Numbered from the stretch's first letter, positions 1 to 13,424 are shown. The stretch: 64,000 nt of DNA from Chamaecrista fasciculata (GCA_003254925.1 QANZ01012400.1:1-64000); one strand, 5' to 3'. The notes: generated by a model from the sequence alone, not told the origin. Numbers and translations: made by a program.

Positions 1-19
1 AAAATTTTGTATAATTTTA

Positions 20-420
20 AGGGTAAATTACACTTTGGTACCCTGTAGTTTGACCCTATTTCACTTTGGTACCTTGTGGTTTTAAACCTGACACTTTGGT
101 ACCCTATGGTATTCTCTATTAACACTTTGGTACCCTTTGGAGCTATTTTGTAATTTTAACCATCACAAATTCTACAAAAATTACATATTAACCCCAAATT
201 TTTTTAAAGTTTTCATTTTATTCCCTAGATAATATGTATCCGGGGACCAATTTGTAATTTTTTGAAAATTTTTTGGGGTCAATTTATAATTTTTGCAAAA
301 TTTATTATGGTTAAAATTACAAAATAACTCTAAAGGGTACCAAAGTGTCAGGTTTCAAACCACAGGGTACCAAAGTGAAATAGGGTCAAACCACAAAGTA
401 CCAAAGTGTAATTTACCCTA
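20..420. repeat. Foldback element with terminal inverted repeats
   Basis: The first 150 bases and the last 120 bases of this stretch are inverted copies of each other. Both arms repeat the phrase CACTTTGGTACC every 40-50 bases, and the outer ends read AGGGTAAATTACAC and its complement. No coding potential is seen. It resembles the non-autonomous foldback or MITE-type elements that are common in plant genomes. The superfamily cannot be assigned by eye. Related elements lie near 40.7, 53.2 and 55.7 kb. Confidence 0.75.
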
Positions 421-839
421 AAATATATAACTCATTTATTGAAATATAATAATCATCAGCAATTTAGTCTATGAGTCAAATTTATTGAGCAAAAATTATA
501 AACTCAGTACAAAGTTAATAACTAAAAATTATAAATTCAGTACAAATTGAGGGACTAAAAAGAAGAAAATTCAAATAAATTTGGTGACTAAAATATTGAC
601 AATTGAGATATTTCATAAATTAAATCATGTATTTTAATTATTCAAAAACTAATTTGTGTTTCCGTACAAATTTAAGAACCAAGTCATAAGTTATTTTATT
701 TAACCAATCTCCATACTTAGACTCATCAACATTTTATTTAACCCTAAACGTGAATTAATAATAAATTTTTAGAGTACCCATTAAATATCTATATTTTGAT
801 CATTTCTACCATAACAATTAATTACTTTTCGTTAGATAA

Positions 840-1342
840 ATGTTCACATGTTAAACCATTGGCCCAATAATCAAATGAGAAAGACAAATCAATGAACTAG
901 TTTTGTTGTTCACCACTAACAACATGAAAATTTCAATTTGCTTTGAGCAACTAAACAGCTTTATTTGACTTAATGTTATAATATTCCTTGCCTTTTTTTT
1001 ATCAAGTATGTCCTATCATCGCTAATTTAAATAGTATTTAAAACACACACTCAAAGAGGAAGGTCTGAAACCACAAGAGTGGCCGAAATGCTTGAAAAAA
1101 CAAAACAAAAAAAAAATCTCTGCAAATTGATTACTACAAATTCAATTAATAAATTCAAAACAAATGATTCCCTTTTAGTTGTTTACCATGCAAAGTCAAC
1201 CACATCGAAATAACATCACAACACACAAAACAAACTAAATATATTGTTTGTTAACAAATTGAGAAACAAAACAACAAAAACAAGTCCTGTTTGGATTCTC
1301 TGAAAATCCTCAGATTCAGAGAGAAAATCAGTTTCTGAGAAA
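840..1342 (+). promoter_or_regulatory. Upstream region shared with the inverted paralogue
   Basis: Stretches of this region, such as AGACAAATCAATGAACT near 890 and the run around 950-1000, recur in inverted orientation upstream of the second receptor kinase (about 9480-9560). The duplication that made the two genes therefore included promoter DNA. No TATA box could be placed with confidence. The 420 bases before this block are AT-rich and show nothing recognisable. Confidence 0.5.
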
Positions 1343-4285
1343 ATGGGTAAGCTTAGAATCACCCATGCTTCTTCCCTTGTGCTTCAAGCTTCCTTCTTTG
1401 TTTTGTGTGCACTTTGTGTCATCACTTGTGGACAGACAGAAACAGAGGCTTTGCTTAAATGGAAACAAAGTCTCCCAAAACAGCAAATTCTGGATTCATG
1501 GGTGTTGTCTTCTTCTTCATCAAATAACTCAAGCCCATGTTCATGGCGTGGAATCACATGTGATAATTCATCAAGAAGTGTCATTTCAATAAACCTTGCT
1601 TCCACTGGTCTTCAAGGTACCCTTCAAAACTTGAACTTTTCTGCATTCCCAAATCTTCTTCGTCTTGATCTCAAACTCAACAATCTCTATGGCACCATAC
1701 CAGAAAACATTGGAGTTCTCTCTAAACTCCAATTCCTTGACCTCTCTACCAATCATTTCAATGGAACTTTACCTCTTTCTCTTGCTAACCTCACTCAAGT
1801 TTATGAACTTGATGTTTCTAGAAACAACATATCAGGAATATTAGACCCTAGGCTTTTCCCTGATGGCTCTGATCACCCGAAAACCGGCTTGATTGGGATC
1901 AGAAATCTTCTCTTTCAAAACAATTTACTTGGAGGAAAAATCCCAGATGAAATTGGGAATATAAAGAATTTGACATTGCTAGCTCTAGATAGCAATAACT
2001 TCAATGGCTCTATTCCTGCTTCTCTTGGAAACTGTACACATTTAGGTGTTCTTAGGATTCCTGAGAACCAACTCTCAGGAGTGATTCCTCCTAGTATTGC
2101 TAGATTGACAAATCTATCCGATGTGCGTCTCTATATCAACAATTTAAGTGGTGCTGTGCCACAAGAACTTGGAAACTCTTCATCTTTGACTGTCCTGCAT
2201 CTCGCACAAAACAACTTCACTGGTCAGTTACCACCACAAGTGTGTAAAGGTGGTAATCTTGTCAATTTCAGTGCAGCCTACAATAGTTTCACCGGCCCCA
2301 TCCCGGTGAGCTTAAGAAACTGTTCTTCGTTGTACCGGGTTCGGATGGAGTATAACCAGCTGACAGGTTATGCAGATCAAGATTTTGGTGTTTATCCTAA
2401 TCTTACTTATATTGATTTTAGCTACAACAAAGTGAAAGGTTATTTCTCTTCAAATTGGGGTAGGAGCAAGAACTTGCAGTACCTTGGCATGGCTGGGAAT
2501 TCAATTGCTGGAACCATTCCTAGTGAGATTTTTCAAGTGAATCAACTTGTTGAGCTTGATGCATCTTCCAACCAATTATCAGGAGAGATTCCTCCACAAA
2601 TAGGGAATTCATCTAGCTTGTCCATTCTATCTTTGGGTAGCAACAATCTTTCTGGTTTGATACCTCAAAGCATTGGGAAGCTTTTGAATTTGCAAACATT
2701 GGATCTTTCAGCAAACAAGCTAAGGGGACCAATCCCAGATCAGATTGGGGGTTTCTCTAAATTGTTGAGCTTGAATTTGAGCAAAAATGACTTAAATGGC
2801 ACAATCCCATCTCAAATTGGAAATCTTGCATCCTTGCAGAATTTCTTGGATTTGAGTTTCAATTCATTTTCTGGAGGGATTCCTGCTAATTTAGGTAAGC
2901 TAACAAGTCTTATAAGCTTGAATATGTCTCACAACAATCTGTCAGGTTCTATCCCGAATTCGATCGGTGAAATGTTGAGCTTGTCAAGCATCAACCTCTC
3001 CTACAACAGTTTATCGGGTCGGGTACCCGATAGTGGCATATTCAATTCTTCTGGTCTAGTAGATGTAAGTCACAACAAAGATTTATGTGGGAATACCCAA
3101 GGCTTGCAAGCTTGCAAGGTTTCAGTCAACGAGTCTGGGGGTGGACACAACAAAAAGAAAGTCATAATAGCTATTGTTGCTTCTTTAGGAGGTGCATTGC
3201 TTGTTATATTTGCATTGATTGGTATTTTTATTTTTGGCTACAAAAGAAAGACAAGAAGAGCCTTGAAACAGAACTCTGCAGCAGCCAAACGAGAAGTTCC
3301 ATTTTCAATGTGGTACTTCAATAGTAGAATTGCTTATGAAGACATAATTGAAGCAACCAAGAACTTTGATGATGCCTATTTGATTGGGGAGGGAGCATTT
3401 GGAAAAGTTTACAAGATGGAAATGCCAGGAGGTCAAGTATTCGCCGTTAAGAAGTTAAAATCCGAGGCAGATCATAGCCTAGACATCGAGACCATAAAAG
3501 CCTTTCATAGTGAGATTGAAGCCATGACCGAAGCTCGCCACCGGAACATTGTGAAGCTGTATGGATTTTACACAGACACTTCACACATATTTTTGGTGTA
3601 TGAGTACATGGAAAGAGGAAGCTTAGCTGATATGCTAAGAAATGACAGTAAAGCATTAGAGCTAGATTGGCCAAAGAGGGTTGGAATCATTAAAGGGGTA
3701 GCACAAGCTTTATCTTATATGCATCATGATTGTAAACCCTCAATAATTCATAGAGACATATCTAGCAAGAATGTCTTGTTGTCCACAGATCTTGAAGCTC
3801 ATGTCTCAGACTTTGGCACTGCAAGGTTCTTGAAATCAAATTCAAATATTTGGACTTCTTTTGCAGGCACATATGGCTATGCTGCTCCCGGTAAGCTTTA
3901 TATTATATGCTTTATCTAAGTCTACAAGTTCTTTATTTTTTCAGAATTTTCACATTTTTTGACAATTATTGCAGAGCTTGCATACACAAGAGCAGTGAGT
4001 GAGAAATGTGATGTGTATAGCTTTGGAGTTTTGGCTTTGGAGATTATAATGGGAAAGCATCCTGGTGATCTAATTTCTCAGATACAAACATCAAGTTTTC
4101 AAAACTTGAATTTCAAAGAAATTTTAGACCCACGTATGTCAGCTCCTGAAAAGCAACAAAATCTGAAGGCATTGACATTGATAGGGAATATTGCTCGTTC
4201 TTGTTTACAAACAAACCCTACTTCAAGACCAACCATGCAAACCATAGCTCAGATGATTGAAATGGACTCTGCTCATGACTCATGA
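1343..4285 (+). CDS. MIK2-like LRR receptor kinase (copy 1)
   Basis: Two exons, 1343-3890 and 3975-4285, are joined by an 84-base GT-AG intron that splits the glutamate of the APE motif. The product has 952 residues. It has a signal peptide (about 1-30), an LRR N-cap with a CSWxGITC motif (about 65-75), about twenty leucine-rich repeats, and a membrane helix (about 607-632) followed by basic residues. The kinase domain has a GEGAFGKV loop near 681, VAIK-type lysine near 702, HRD near 802 and DFG near 822, so an active RD kinase is predicted. It should sit in the plasma membrane and sense an extracellular ligand. In Arabidopsis the relative MIK2 (MDIS1-interacting receptor-like kinase 2) perceives SCOOP peptides; the ligand here is unknown. 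It ends two residues earlier than copy 2 because a GGA codon has become TGA. Confidence 0.93.
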
Positions 4286-6155
4286 TGCTATATATATATA
4301 TATATATGTTTATTCTCTCTAAGAATTTGATTTAAACAAGTGGTTTGAGCACTTTTTTTTGTATAAAAAGAGAAGATTTTTATATAAATTGTTGGCCTAT
4401 TGTTTTTTGTAAGTTCTTGAATGCAATAAGAATAATGCAGATATTCATCATATTGTTACAAGAAAATTAGCACACACTTTTCATTTTTACCACATAACAG
4501 AGGAGTCCACGACTTCTTCACAACAGCTATTAACACCGTGTTGAATAATTTTTTGCTTTTTTTCTTTGTTCAAAATTTCAATGTCAAAATAATTAAAAGT
4601 AAGTAAGGATAACAAGTAACAACATTAAATTTGACAATTTCCTTATTCTATATTAAAAGAAGAAAAAGATAAATTAAGAAACCACTAAAAAAATCACTAA
4701 AAAAATATTTTTGCCAAAATATAAAAACTAAGAAACCACTAAAAAAATCAGGGAGAAAACAGAAAAAAATAAAGAATAAAGAAAGTTTTTTCTTTTCCTT
4801 TTCTAATCACTAGAAGAAAATACAAAGTCATACATGAAGCTAAATCCACCGGCCCAATTCCAAAAAGAAAGATAGAAATAAGGGCAATTAGCCAGGTTTG
4901 CTTCTCATGATCCTTCACAGTATCTGAGGGCAGCAATGGAATGGAAGAGAGAAATCAGCACGGACGAAAGACAGAGCAGAATAATCCCTTTTCTTGGCTT
5001 CCTTTCCTTGTTTGTTCGGAGTTGCTTGGAAGTGAGGTAGGGTGTCAAGTCTTTGTTTTAAACATGGAATGGAATGAACAACTCTTTATTGAATTTCTCA
5101 TTACTCTGGTTTCTTGGTGTTTGGAATGATTGCTTCTGATTTTGTATTCAGTTTGTTGGAATTTTCAACTTAGAACTTAACTATATAGCATGATAGGGAA
5201 TTGCCTACAAACTGTTTGATCAATTGCCTCAATGACTTGCAGGGAACTAAATTTGTAGTTGAGTTCATAATGATGTATTGTTATAGTGAGCAAATATGTT
5301 GTTTCTTGTTTTTCTTTTTATATGGCTTTGGCTGGAATGTGGATATATTGCTTGAAGGGGAATGAATCTAATAAGTTAAGAGTCTTGTTACACCATGATG
5401 AAAATATGTCTATAAGGTGTTTGAAAAAATGTCTCAATGAGATAGAATCCTATTTTTTGTTTTCTTTCTTCATTATCGTGATTATTTCATTCAAAGGAGT
5501 TGCCAACTTGCCATATTTTTTTTTCCTTTTGGTTCATGAAATCCCCAAGTTGTTTGGAAAATTATGGTCCGAAACATGCACATCAAGATGTATTCGTAAT
5601 TTTTCATTTTATTGAAAAAAGCACAATTAAAACAAGAAAGAAAAATAGTCATTAATTAATGGACTGTGCATTCAATATGACCATGACATGGAGGTGAGTC
5701 AAAACAACCATATTATAATGTCTAATGTTGATGCAATGGTGAAGATGACCGATGCTGGTATATTTACTTGTGTCATTGATTTCAATTCCCCTTAATCACT
5801 GACCAGAGAGATTTAGGTTCCAGAATTTGAATTCTCTCATAATATGGCAAATGTGTTTAAGGAAAAAAATGGGGAAGAAAAAGGAATTCTTCTGCAACAA
5901 TGACTAAAAATATATTAAATTATGGATGCCTCTGTTATGTGGTCAAAATTAATAGTATGTGCCAATTTTCCTGTCACAATCTGATGAATCTGCATAATTA
6001 TTCCAATTGCATCCAACATCACAGAAATATATATATATATAGGCCAATAGAGTACCAAACTAATTATACAGAATCTTCTATTTATCTACAAAATGATGCT
6101 CCAACCACTTGTATATCGCAAGTTCTTAGAGATAAGAGGCAAAGATAAATATATA
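4286..6155. other. Intergenic spacer between convergent receptor genes
   Basis: This is AT-rich DNA between the 3' ends of the two inverted receptor kinases, with short TA microsatellites at 4291-4308 and near 6030. Several short open frames exist on both strands, but none has recognisable motifs or coding character. A likely polyadenylation zone for copy 1 (AATAAGAATAATG) lies near 4420. Confidence 0.6.
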
Positions 6156-9108
6156 TTAGCATCCTGAGTCATGATCAGTGTCCTTTTCGATCATTTGAGC
6201 TATGCTTAACATGGTTGGTCTTGAAGTAGGATTTGTTTGTAAACAAGAAAGAGCAAGATTCCCTATCAAAGTCAATGCCTTCATATTTTGTTTATTTTCA
6301 GGAGCTGACATACGTGGATCTAAAATATCTCTGAAGTTCATGTTTTGAACACTTGATGTTTGTATGTGGGAAATCAGATCACCAGGATGCTTTCCCATGA
6401 TGATCTCCAAAACCAAAACTCCAAAGCTATACACATCACATTTCTCACTCACTGCTCTTGTGTATGCAAGCTCTGCAATAATTAATCAGTATAGGAATAG
6501 ATCATTTGATGTATCTTTCAAGAACTTATACTAGTTAAATGTGAGGCTAAATAGAGTTAGATATAGCATGTATATAAATCTGACCTGGAGCAGCATAGCC
6601 ATATGTGCCAGCAAAAGAAGTCCAAATATTTGAATTTGACTTTAAGAATCTTGCAGTGCCAAAGTCTGAGACATGAGCTTCAAGATCTGTGGACAACAAG
6701 ACATTCTTGCTAGATATGTCTCTATGAACAATAGAGGGTTTGCAATCATGATGCATATAGGATAAAGCTTGTGCTACCCCTTTAATGATTCCAACCCTGT
6801 TTGACCAATCTAGCTCTAATGCTTCATTATCATTTCTTAACATATCAGATAAACTGCCTCTTTCCATGTACTCATACACCAAAAATGTGTGTGAAATGTC
6901 TGTGTGAAATCCATACAGCTTCACAATGTTCCGGTGGCGAGTTTCAGTCATGGCTTCTATCTCACTTTTAAAGGCTTTCATGGTCTCAAGCTCTAAGCTA
7001 TCTGCCTCAGATTTTAACTTCTTAATGGCAAATACTTGACCTCCTTGCATTTCCATCCTGTAAACTTTTCCTAAGGCTCCCTCCCCAATCAAATAGGTGT
7101 CATCAAAGTTGTTGGTTGCTTCAATTATGTCACCATAAGAAATTCTACTGTTGAAGTACCACATTGAAAATGCATTTGATGCAGAGGTCTTCTTCAAGGC
7201 TTTTGTCTTTCTCTTGTAGCCAAAAAGTAAAATCCCAATTATTGCCAATAAAACAAGTAATGCACCTCCTAAAGAAGCAACGATAGCTATTATGACTTTC
7301 TTTTTGCTGTGTCCGGCCTCAGACTCGTTGACTGAAACCTTGCAAGGTTGCAAACCTTGGATATTCCCACATAAATCTTTGTTGTGACTTACATCCACTA
7401 GACCAGAAGAATTGAATATGCCACTATCGGGTACACGACCCAATAAATTGTTGTAGGAGAGGTTGAGTCTTGACAAGCTCAACATTCCACCGATGGAATT
7501 CGGGATGGAACCTGACAAATTGTTGTGAGAGAGATTCAAGCTTATAAGACTTGTTAGCTTACCTAAATTAGCAGGAATCCCTCCAGAAAATGAATTGAAA
7601 CTCAAATCCAAGAAATTTTGCAAGGATGCAAGATTTCCAATTTGTGATGGGATTGTGCCATTTAAGTCATTTTTGCTCAAATTCAAGCTCAACAATTTAG
7701 AGAAACCTCCTATCTGATCTGGGATTGGTCCCCTTAGCTTGTTTGCTGAAAGATCCAATGTTTGCAAATTCAAAAGCTTCCCAATGCTTTGAGGTATAAA
7801 ACCCGAAAGTTTGTTGCTACCCAAAGACAGAATGGACAAGCTAGATGAATTTCCTATTTGTGGTGGAATCTCTCCTGATAATTGGTTGGATGATGCATGA
7901 AGCTCAACAAGTTGATTCAGTTGAAAAATCTCACCAGGAATGGTTCCATCAATTGAATTCCCAGCCATGCCAAGATACTGCAAGTTCTTGCTCCTACCCC
8001 AATTTGAAGAAAAATAACCTTTCACTTTGTTGTAGCTAAAATCAATATAAGTAAGATTAGGATAAACACCAAAATCTTGATCTGCCAAACCTGTCAGCTG
8101 GTTATACTCCATCCGAACCCTGTACAACGAAGAACAGTTTCTTAAGCTCACCGGGATGGGGCCTGTGAAACTATTGTAGGCTGCACTGAAATTGACAAGA
8201 TTACCACCTTTACACACTTGTGTTGGTAACTGACCAGTGAAGTTGTTTTGTGCGAGATGCAGGACAGTCAAAGATGAAAAGTTTCCAAGTTCTTGTGGCA
8301 CAGGACCACTTAAATTGTTGATATAGAGACGCACATCAGATAGATTTGTCAATCTGCCAATGCTAGGAGGAATCATGCCTGAAAGTTGGTTTTCAGACAT
8401 GCTAAGAAATCCTAAATGTGTACAGTTTCCAAGAGATGCAGGAATGGAGCCATTGAAGCTATTGCTATCTAGAGCTAGGTATGACAAATTCCTTAAGTTC
8501 CCAATTTCATCTGGGATTCTTCCTCCAAGCAGGGTGTTTTGAAAGAGAAGACTTCTGATCTCAATCAAACCAGTTTTCGGTTGATCAGAGCCATCAGGGA
8601 AAAGTCGAGGGTCTAATATTCCTGATATTTTGTTTCGAGAAACATCGAGTTCATAAACTTGGGTGAGATTAGCAAGAGAAAGAGGTAAGGTTCCATTAAG
8701 TTGATTGGTAGAGAGGTCAAGGAATTGGAGTTTAGAGAGAACTCCAATCCTTTCTGGTATGGTGCCATAGAGATTGTTGAGTTTGAGATCAAGACGAAGA
8801 AGATTTGGGAATGCAGAAAAGTTCAAGTTTTGAAGGGTACCTCGTAAACCAGTGGAAGCAAGGTTTATTGAAATGACACTGCCTGAAGAATTATCACATG
8901 TGATTCCACGCCATGAACATGGGCTTGAGTTATTTGATGAAGAAGAAGACAACACCCATGAATCCAGAATTTGCTGTTTTGGGAGACTCTGTTTCCAATT
9001 GAGCAGAGCCTCTGTTTCTGTGTCTCCACAAGTGACAACACAAAGTGCACAGAAAAGCAAGAAAGCAGCTTGAACTGCAACGAAAGCATTGATTCTATGT
9101 TTGGTCAT
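6156..9108 (-). CDS. MIK2-like LRR receptor kinase (copy 2)
   Basis: Exon 1 runs 9108-6585 and exon 2 runs 6472-6156. The 112-base GT-AG intron lies at the same codon as in copy 1. The product has 946 residues. The start at 9108 was chosen because it aligns with the copy 1 start; an in-frame ATG at 9138 would add ten charged residues before the signal peptide. Domain order matches copy 1: signal peptide, CSWxGITC cap, about twenty LRRs, a membrane helix near residue 605, and a kinase with GEGALGKV, HRD and DFG motifs. The juxtamembrane segment is a few residues shorter than in copy 1. By eye the two proteins are roughly 90 percent identical, with most changes scattered in the LRRs. Role: plasma-membrane receptor for an unknown apoplastic ligand. 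Confidence 0.93.
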
Positions 9109-9600
9109 TTTGTCTGAAACTGATTTTCTCACCTGCATGTTTGTTCTACGCAGAGCTCTGAAAATCTAGTTTTGTTGTTTCACCATTAATTGACCCTCTC
9201 TTTAATCTAGCTTGTGATTATGATGTGGTTCAGTTTGCTTAGTAAAAGACTAAAAGGGTGTCATTTGTTTTTAATTTCTTATATGAATTTGTATTAAACA
9301 ATTTACAGTGTTTGTTCTGTTTTTCAATAACTTGAGGTTGACTTTGCATAGTAAAAGACTAAAAAAGGACGTTATTCCAGTATATATATATTGGGTGATG
9401 ATAATAACTGAAAACTACTGATTATAGGACCCAATTCATAAAAAAAAGCAAGGAGTAACATTGAGGAAGTCGAATAAAACTGTTTAGCAAACTGAAATCC
9501 TCGTTTCAACGAGCCCAGTTCATTGATTTGTCTTTCACCACTTGATTATTTGAAAGAACCATGGTTTAATCTGTCAACATTTAAATAACGAAAATTCACT
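9109..9600 (-). promoter_or_regulatory. Upstream region of receptor copy 2
   Basis: Read on the minus strand, this block carries the same islands as the upstream region of copy 1: the leader GAGAAAATCAGTTTC just before the start, and the AGACAAATCAATGAACT island at about 9520-9540. Homology fades beyond about 9600, which marks the outer edge of the inverted duplication. Confidence 0.5.
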
Positions 9601-11044
9601 GACCATATATAGGAGAAAAGGGAGTTGTACAGTACTTTGAATTTAAGAAATATGTTATCTATTCATGGCTAAATTTTGTATTTTTAAAGTTTAGGAATCA
9701 TATACTTGGATTATGTACATTTTAGACATTAATTAATATATTTTTACAATTTAAATACTTGGTAATTAAAATATATATTTTTAGAGGACCAAACGTTGTG
9801 TTCACTATTCAATTGAACTTTTCAAAAATTTCACACGTAGGTTAGAAAAGTTGGTAAGGTCCTAAAGACATTATTCTTATCTCACTTGAAAGGTATGGAA
9901 GGTTTAAGATTTCTTCAAACTTTTCCAACAGTCTATATATAAAACGTTGTCTAGTATATTTTAAATTCATTAAGAAGGGTTGGTGATGTTGCCAGGCACA
10001 TTTAACATAACTTTGTTTTGTTTTTTAAATATGAATCGTTATCAAACTTTTTAAAAAATTAAAATTATTTTTTAAAAATGTTTTTTAAAAAAGTGGTGAT
10101 AAGACTTTAAAATTTGAAATCTTATATTGAACTAAAAATAGACTGGGAGTTTAATTAAGTTGCAGTGAAGGTGTAGCACCTCATGGCACTTATTCAAAGA
10201 ACGATTTTCTTAGGATAATTATGCAAATTTAAAGTGGTCTTAAAATTAAATTAATTATTCGTAGAAAAACATATTCAAAATTTACTAAAGGAAAAAACTC
10301 AAAAAGAGATAAATAAAAAAATGATTTTATATAACCGAATTTGACTTAGAAAAAAAAACCTTAGTTCTCTGTACCTATAATAACTATCAAAGTATATATA
10401 ATTCAAACAAAAATTTAATGTCACATGATTGATGTTTTCAATTTTGAAATAATAAATAACAAAATGAGTTTTGCAATCAACGAGTGTTGATACAGGACAA
10501 AAAGAAAAAAAAAAACAACGAGTGTTGATCTAAGTAATAAGTAGTTTAATATTGTTTAAATAAGATTTTATATTTGAGATTTTATAAACTAATTATTTTT
10601 GTTGAGAGACTCTTTCACTGTATAATCAAATGTGCAACGTTAATTGAATCAAGATTAACCAAGGCAAATTTAGTTGGACAAAGGAAAAAAGAAAATTGAG
10701 TTTTGCAATTTTCCACTTTTTCTTTTGTCTTTTAATAAATTCTCTCCATTTAGAAACTTATTTTGTTCATATTTAAAAATATATAAAACTCAAGGTAAAG
10801 GGAGAATGTTGGGATGTTTTAGAAAATTGATTTTTATCCAAAACATGCGAGAACTTAATATCCCAAAACTCAAGAGTAAAGCATTTTTGGAATTTCGCAA
10901 AAGAAAAAAAAATAAACAACATTAATTTTCTAAGAAAACAAAAAGAAAAACAGAAGATTTAATATTAGAATGTGAAATGGAGAAAAAGAAATTTGTATCT
11001 TTTTGGGGAGGTCAATTCCAAGTGAGATCTTTGGATATTTAGGT
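9601..11044. other. AT-rich intergenic DNA, no gene seen
   Basis: No frame longer than about 80 codons occurs here, and none shows recognisable motifs. There are homopolymer runs near 10505 and 10900. I see nothing else. Confidence 0.6.
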
Positions 11045-12413
11045 CTTAGAGAAGGGTAGGGGTGAGCAAAGTGGACCGCCAACCCGAGAGCTCGCATAAA
11101 CCGAACCAACCCGCAGCTGCGGGCTGGGTTGGTTCGGGCTCGCGGGTTGGTTTGGTCTAAAAAAATTGAGCCCGCAGATGTGCGGGTTGGGCTACGGGTC
11201 AGGGGTTATAAACCCAACCCAACCCGCGAGCTCGCATATATATATAATATTTTTTTATTTCTGTTTATCATTCTGAATTAATCTTAGCCGCACATTGTGT
11301 ATCAAGGAAAGATCTTAGCCACACATTGTGTATCTCTCACTATACTTTACATACCCTAATTTTTCTTACTCCAATCCCTCAATTAGCGCTTCACCTTCAT
11401 GAATCTAGTCTCCTTCGCCGCTAACTACATCTCCTCTTCTCTTCTTCAAGTTCAAACCCTAGTCGCCTTTCCCCTTCTCTCCACAAAATCGTCGTCGCCA
11501 CCACCCAAAGCCATCTGTCGTTGCCGTCGTTCTCGTTCCTTTCATCTTCTCTCTCGGCGTCGCTGGTTCGGAAGCATGAAGGTACAAATTTTTGTTTTTC
11601 TCTGTTATTTTGGAAACCTAATTTGAACCCTGAAGCTACAAATTGATATGTTTCTCAGTCGTTATTTTCGAACCCCAATTTTCGTGTTTCACAGTCGTTA
11701 TTTTCGAACCCTAATTTGAACCCTGAAGCTACAAATTCGTCCCTTTGTTTCTCTGTTAGTTTCGTGTTTCTCTGTTATTCTGAAGCTACAAATTCGTCCC
11801 AAGTTGCTCTATTATTTTCGTCTTCATCTTCTCTGTTATTTTTGTGTTTATGCTAACTACAAACTTCTTCTTCTTCTTTTTCTCTGTTATTTTTGTGTTT
11901 GTATGTTATTTTCAAATATTACTTTCTTGACTTCTTCTTCTTCTTCTTGTATTATGTTTCTTTATTATAGTGGGATTACATTTTTTGGGTGGTGTGGACA
12001 CAATCAAGCATGCTGACATTGGAAGGAGGGCATGGCATGTAGGTCCTGTCGACAAGCATGCTTCTTTTGTATTATGTATTTTTGTCTTTTTTTTTTTTAT
12101 GTAGCTTTTGCTAGTGGCATAGGGAAAGGCATTATTTTATCTTAGCAACAAGATAGCTTTCGTTTTCCCATCTTCTCAATTGTATATATCTTAACAAAAG
12201 CGATTCAATGAAGCATATATAGAGAATTTCTCCTGCATACCTTTTATTCTTTGTTCATTTTGTTCAGAAAACTTCTAATTTTTTCAGGATGTTTGATCAA
12301 GGAGCTGGAAAGATTTCATCATCTAGTGGTACCCGTGGGCTGACCCAACCCAACCCGCAGATTGCTTTGCGGGTTGGGCTGGAAAAATCCCTCAGCCCGC
12401 CCTTAGAGAAGGG
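11045..12413. mobile_element. Insertion flanked by a 12-bp direct repeat, probably hAT-like
   Basis: The 12-mer CTTAGAGAAGGG occurs at 11045-11056 and again at 12402-12413, bracketing about 1.35 kb. The left end begins TAGGGGTGAGCA, a form typical of plant hAT-type non-autonomous elements. Both ends carry multiple copies of CCAACCCG and its complement. The interior (11270-12300) has CT-rich, UTR-like DNA, with a short frame at 11399-11626 that could be a captured gene leader. No transposase is seen. The right terminus lacks a clear complement of the left terminus, so the class is tentative. Confidence 0.6.
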
Positions 12414-12504
12414 TTAAAAGGAAATATTTTTGGATTTTTTTATTAACCAACTTCTCAACTAAATATAACAGTAAAATTATAAGAACAAAACTTAAGAATA
12501 TAGC

Positions 12505-12712
12505 CAATAAAGATTAGCCCTGTTGGTAAGGAATCGACTCATAACTCACAAAGGTCGTGAGTTCGATTTTTGCAGCTGATGTGAAGGCCTCGTTGGTAGG
12601 CAGTTGTAAGTACCTTTGTAAATGCTCATAGAGTTTGGAGACATGCTTTGACTTTGGTGAGTCATCTAGGCCAAACTCATCTAAATTTTTTTGTATAAAA
12701 AAAAAACTTCTA
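12505..12712 (+). mobile_element. tRNA-derived SINE
   Basis: An A-box-like stretch (TAGCCCTGTTGGTAAG, about 12513) and a B-box-like stretch (GGTCGTGAGTTCGATTT, about 12553) are spaced as in a tRNA-type polymerase III promoter. They are followed by a tRNA-unrelated body and an A-rich tail at 12700-12710. The length of about 200 bases fits plant SINEs. Target duplications were not clearly identified. Confidence 0.7.
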
Positions 12713-13424
12713 GAGAATATCTTTTGATTTTATGAAATTCTAAGGTAAAAAAAATTATTTTTGGGCTTTTCTAAAAAATGCTGAAACAAAATGTTTTAGT
12801 TGTTATAATTTTCCTTTTACACCTAACTAAATATATAATTCTTACTATTTTTATTGTTTTAAAGTATAATAAATAAATAATTATATCCTTTTAATATTTT
12901 ATAGTATAAAGTGTATATAATTTTGATTTGATCTCTTAACTTTTTATAAGATTTTAATTTAGTCCGATTATTTACTTTTGATTCTTTAACTTTAAAAACC
13001 AAATCAATAATTTAGAGCCATGCTTTGATAGTTTAAATAGATTATTGTCAAGATCAATAACTTAGTGTAAATCAGTTGAATGTTGCGTAATAATCAATTT
13101 TATATGAAAAACTAATACTAATTTGAGTTTCTTCTTCTTTTTTTAATTTACAATTAATTTGGCAAGAGGGAGTAGTTTAACCTAATTATTTGTCTATATT
13201 CAAGAAATGCCTTAATTAAACTTACACCCATAGGCCATAACAAGGACTGAAGGATATAAATTGTAGCCTATATTAATCTAATTAGTATTCCAACAAGTTG
13301 CTGGCATAATTGGAATTGACCCACTTTCTATATATTAGTTTAGTAGACTTGTGTTAATATCCCGTATTAGGTGGTTTTCTCATTTGTGTTCGGCCAAAAA
13401 AAAAAATTAGCAAAAGTATTATTA

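Noticed and set aside
5286..5615. A 109-codon frame between the convergent receptor genes
   Set aside because: No signal peptide logic, motif or splice context was found; composition is like the surrounding AT-rich DNA.
9109..9138. Start of receptor copy 2 at the upstream in-frame ATG (9138)
   Set aside because: It would place charged residues before the signal peptide, and the shared leader aligns the 9108 ATG with the copy 1 start.
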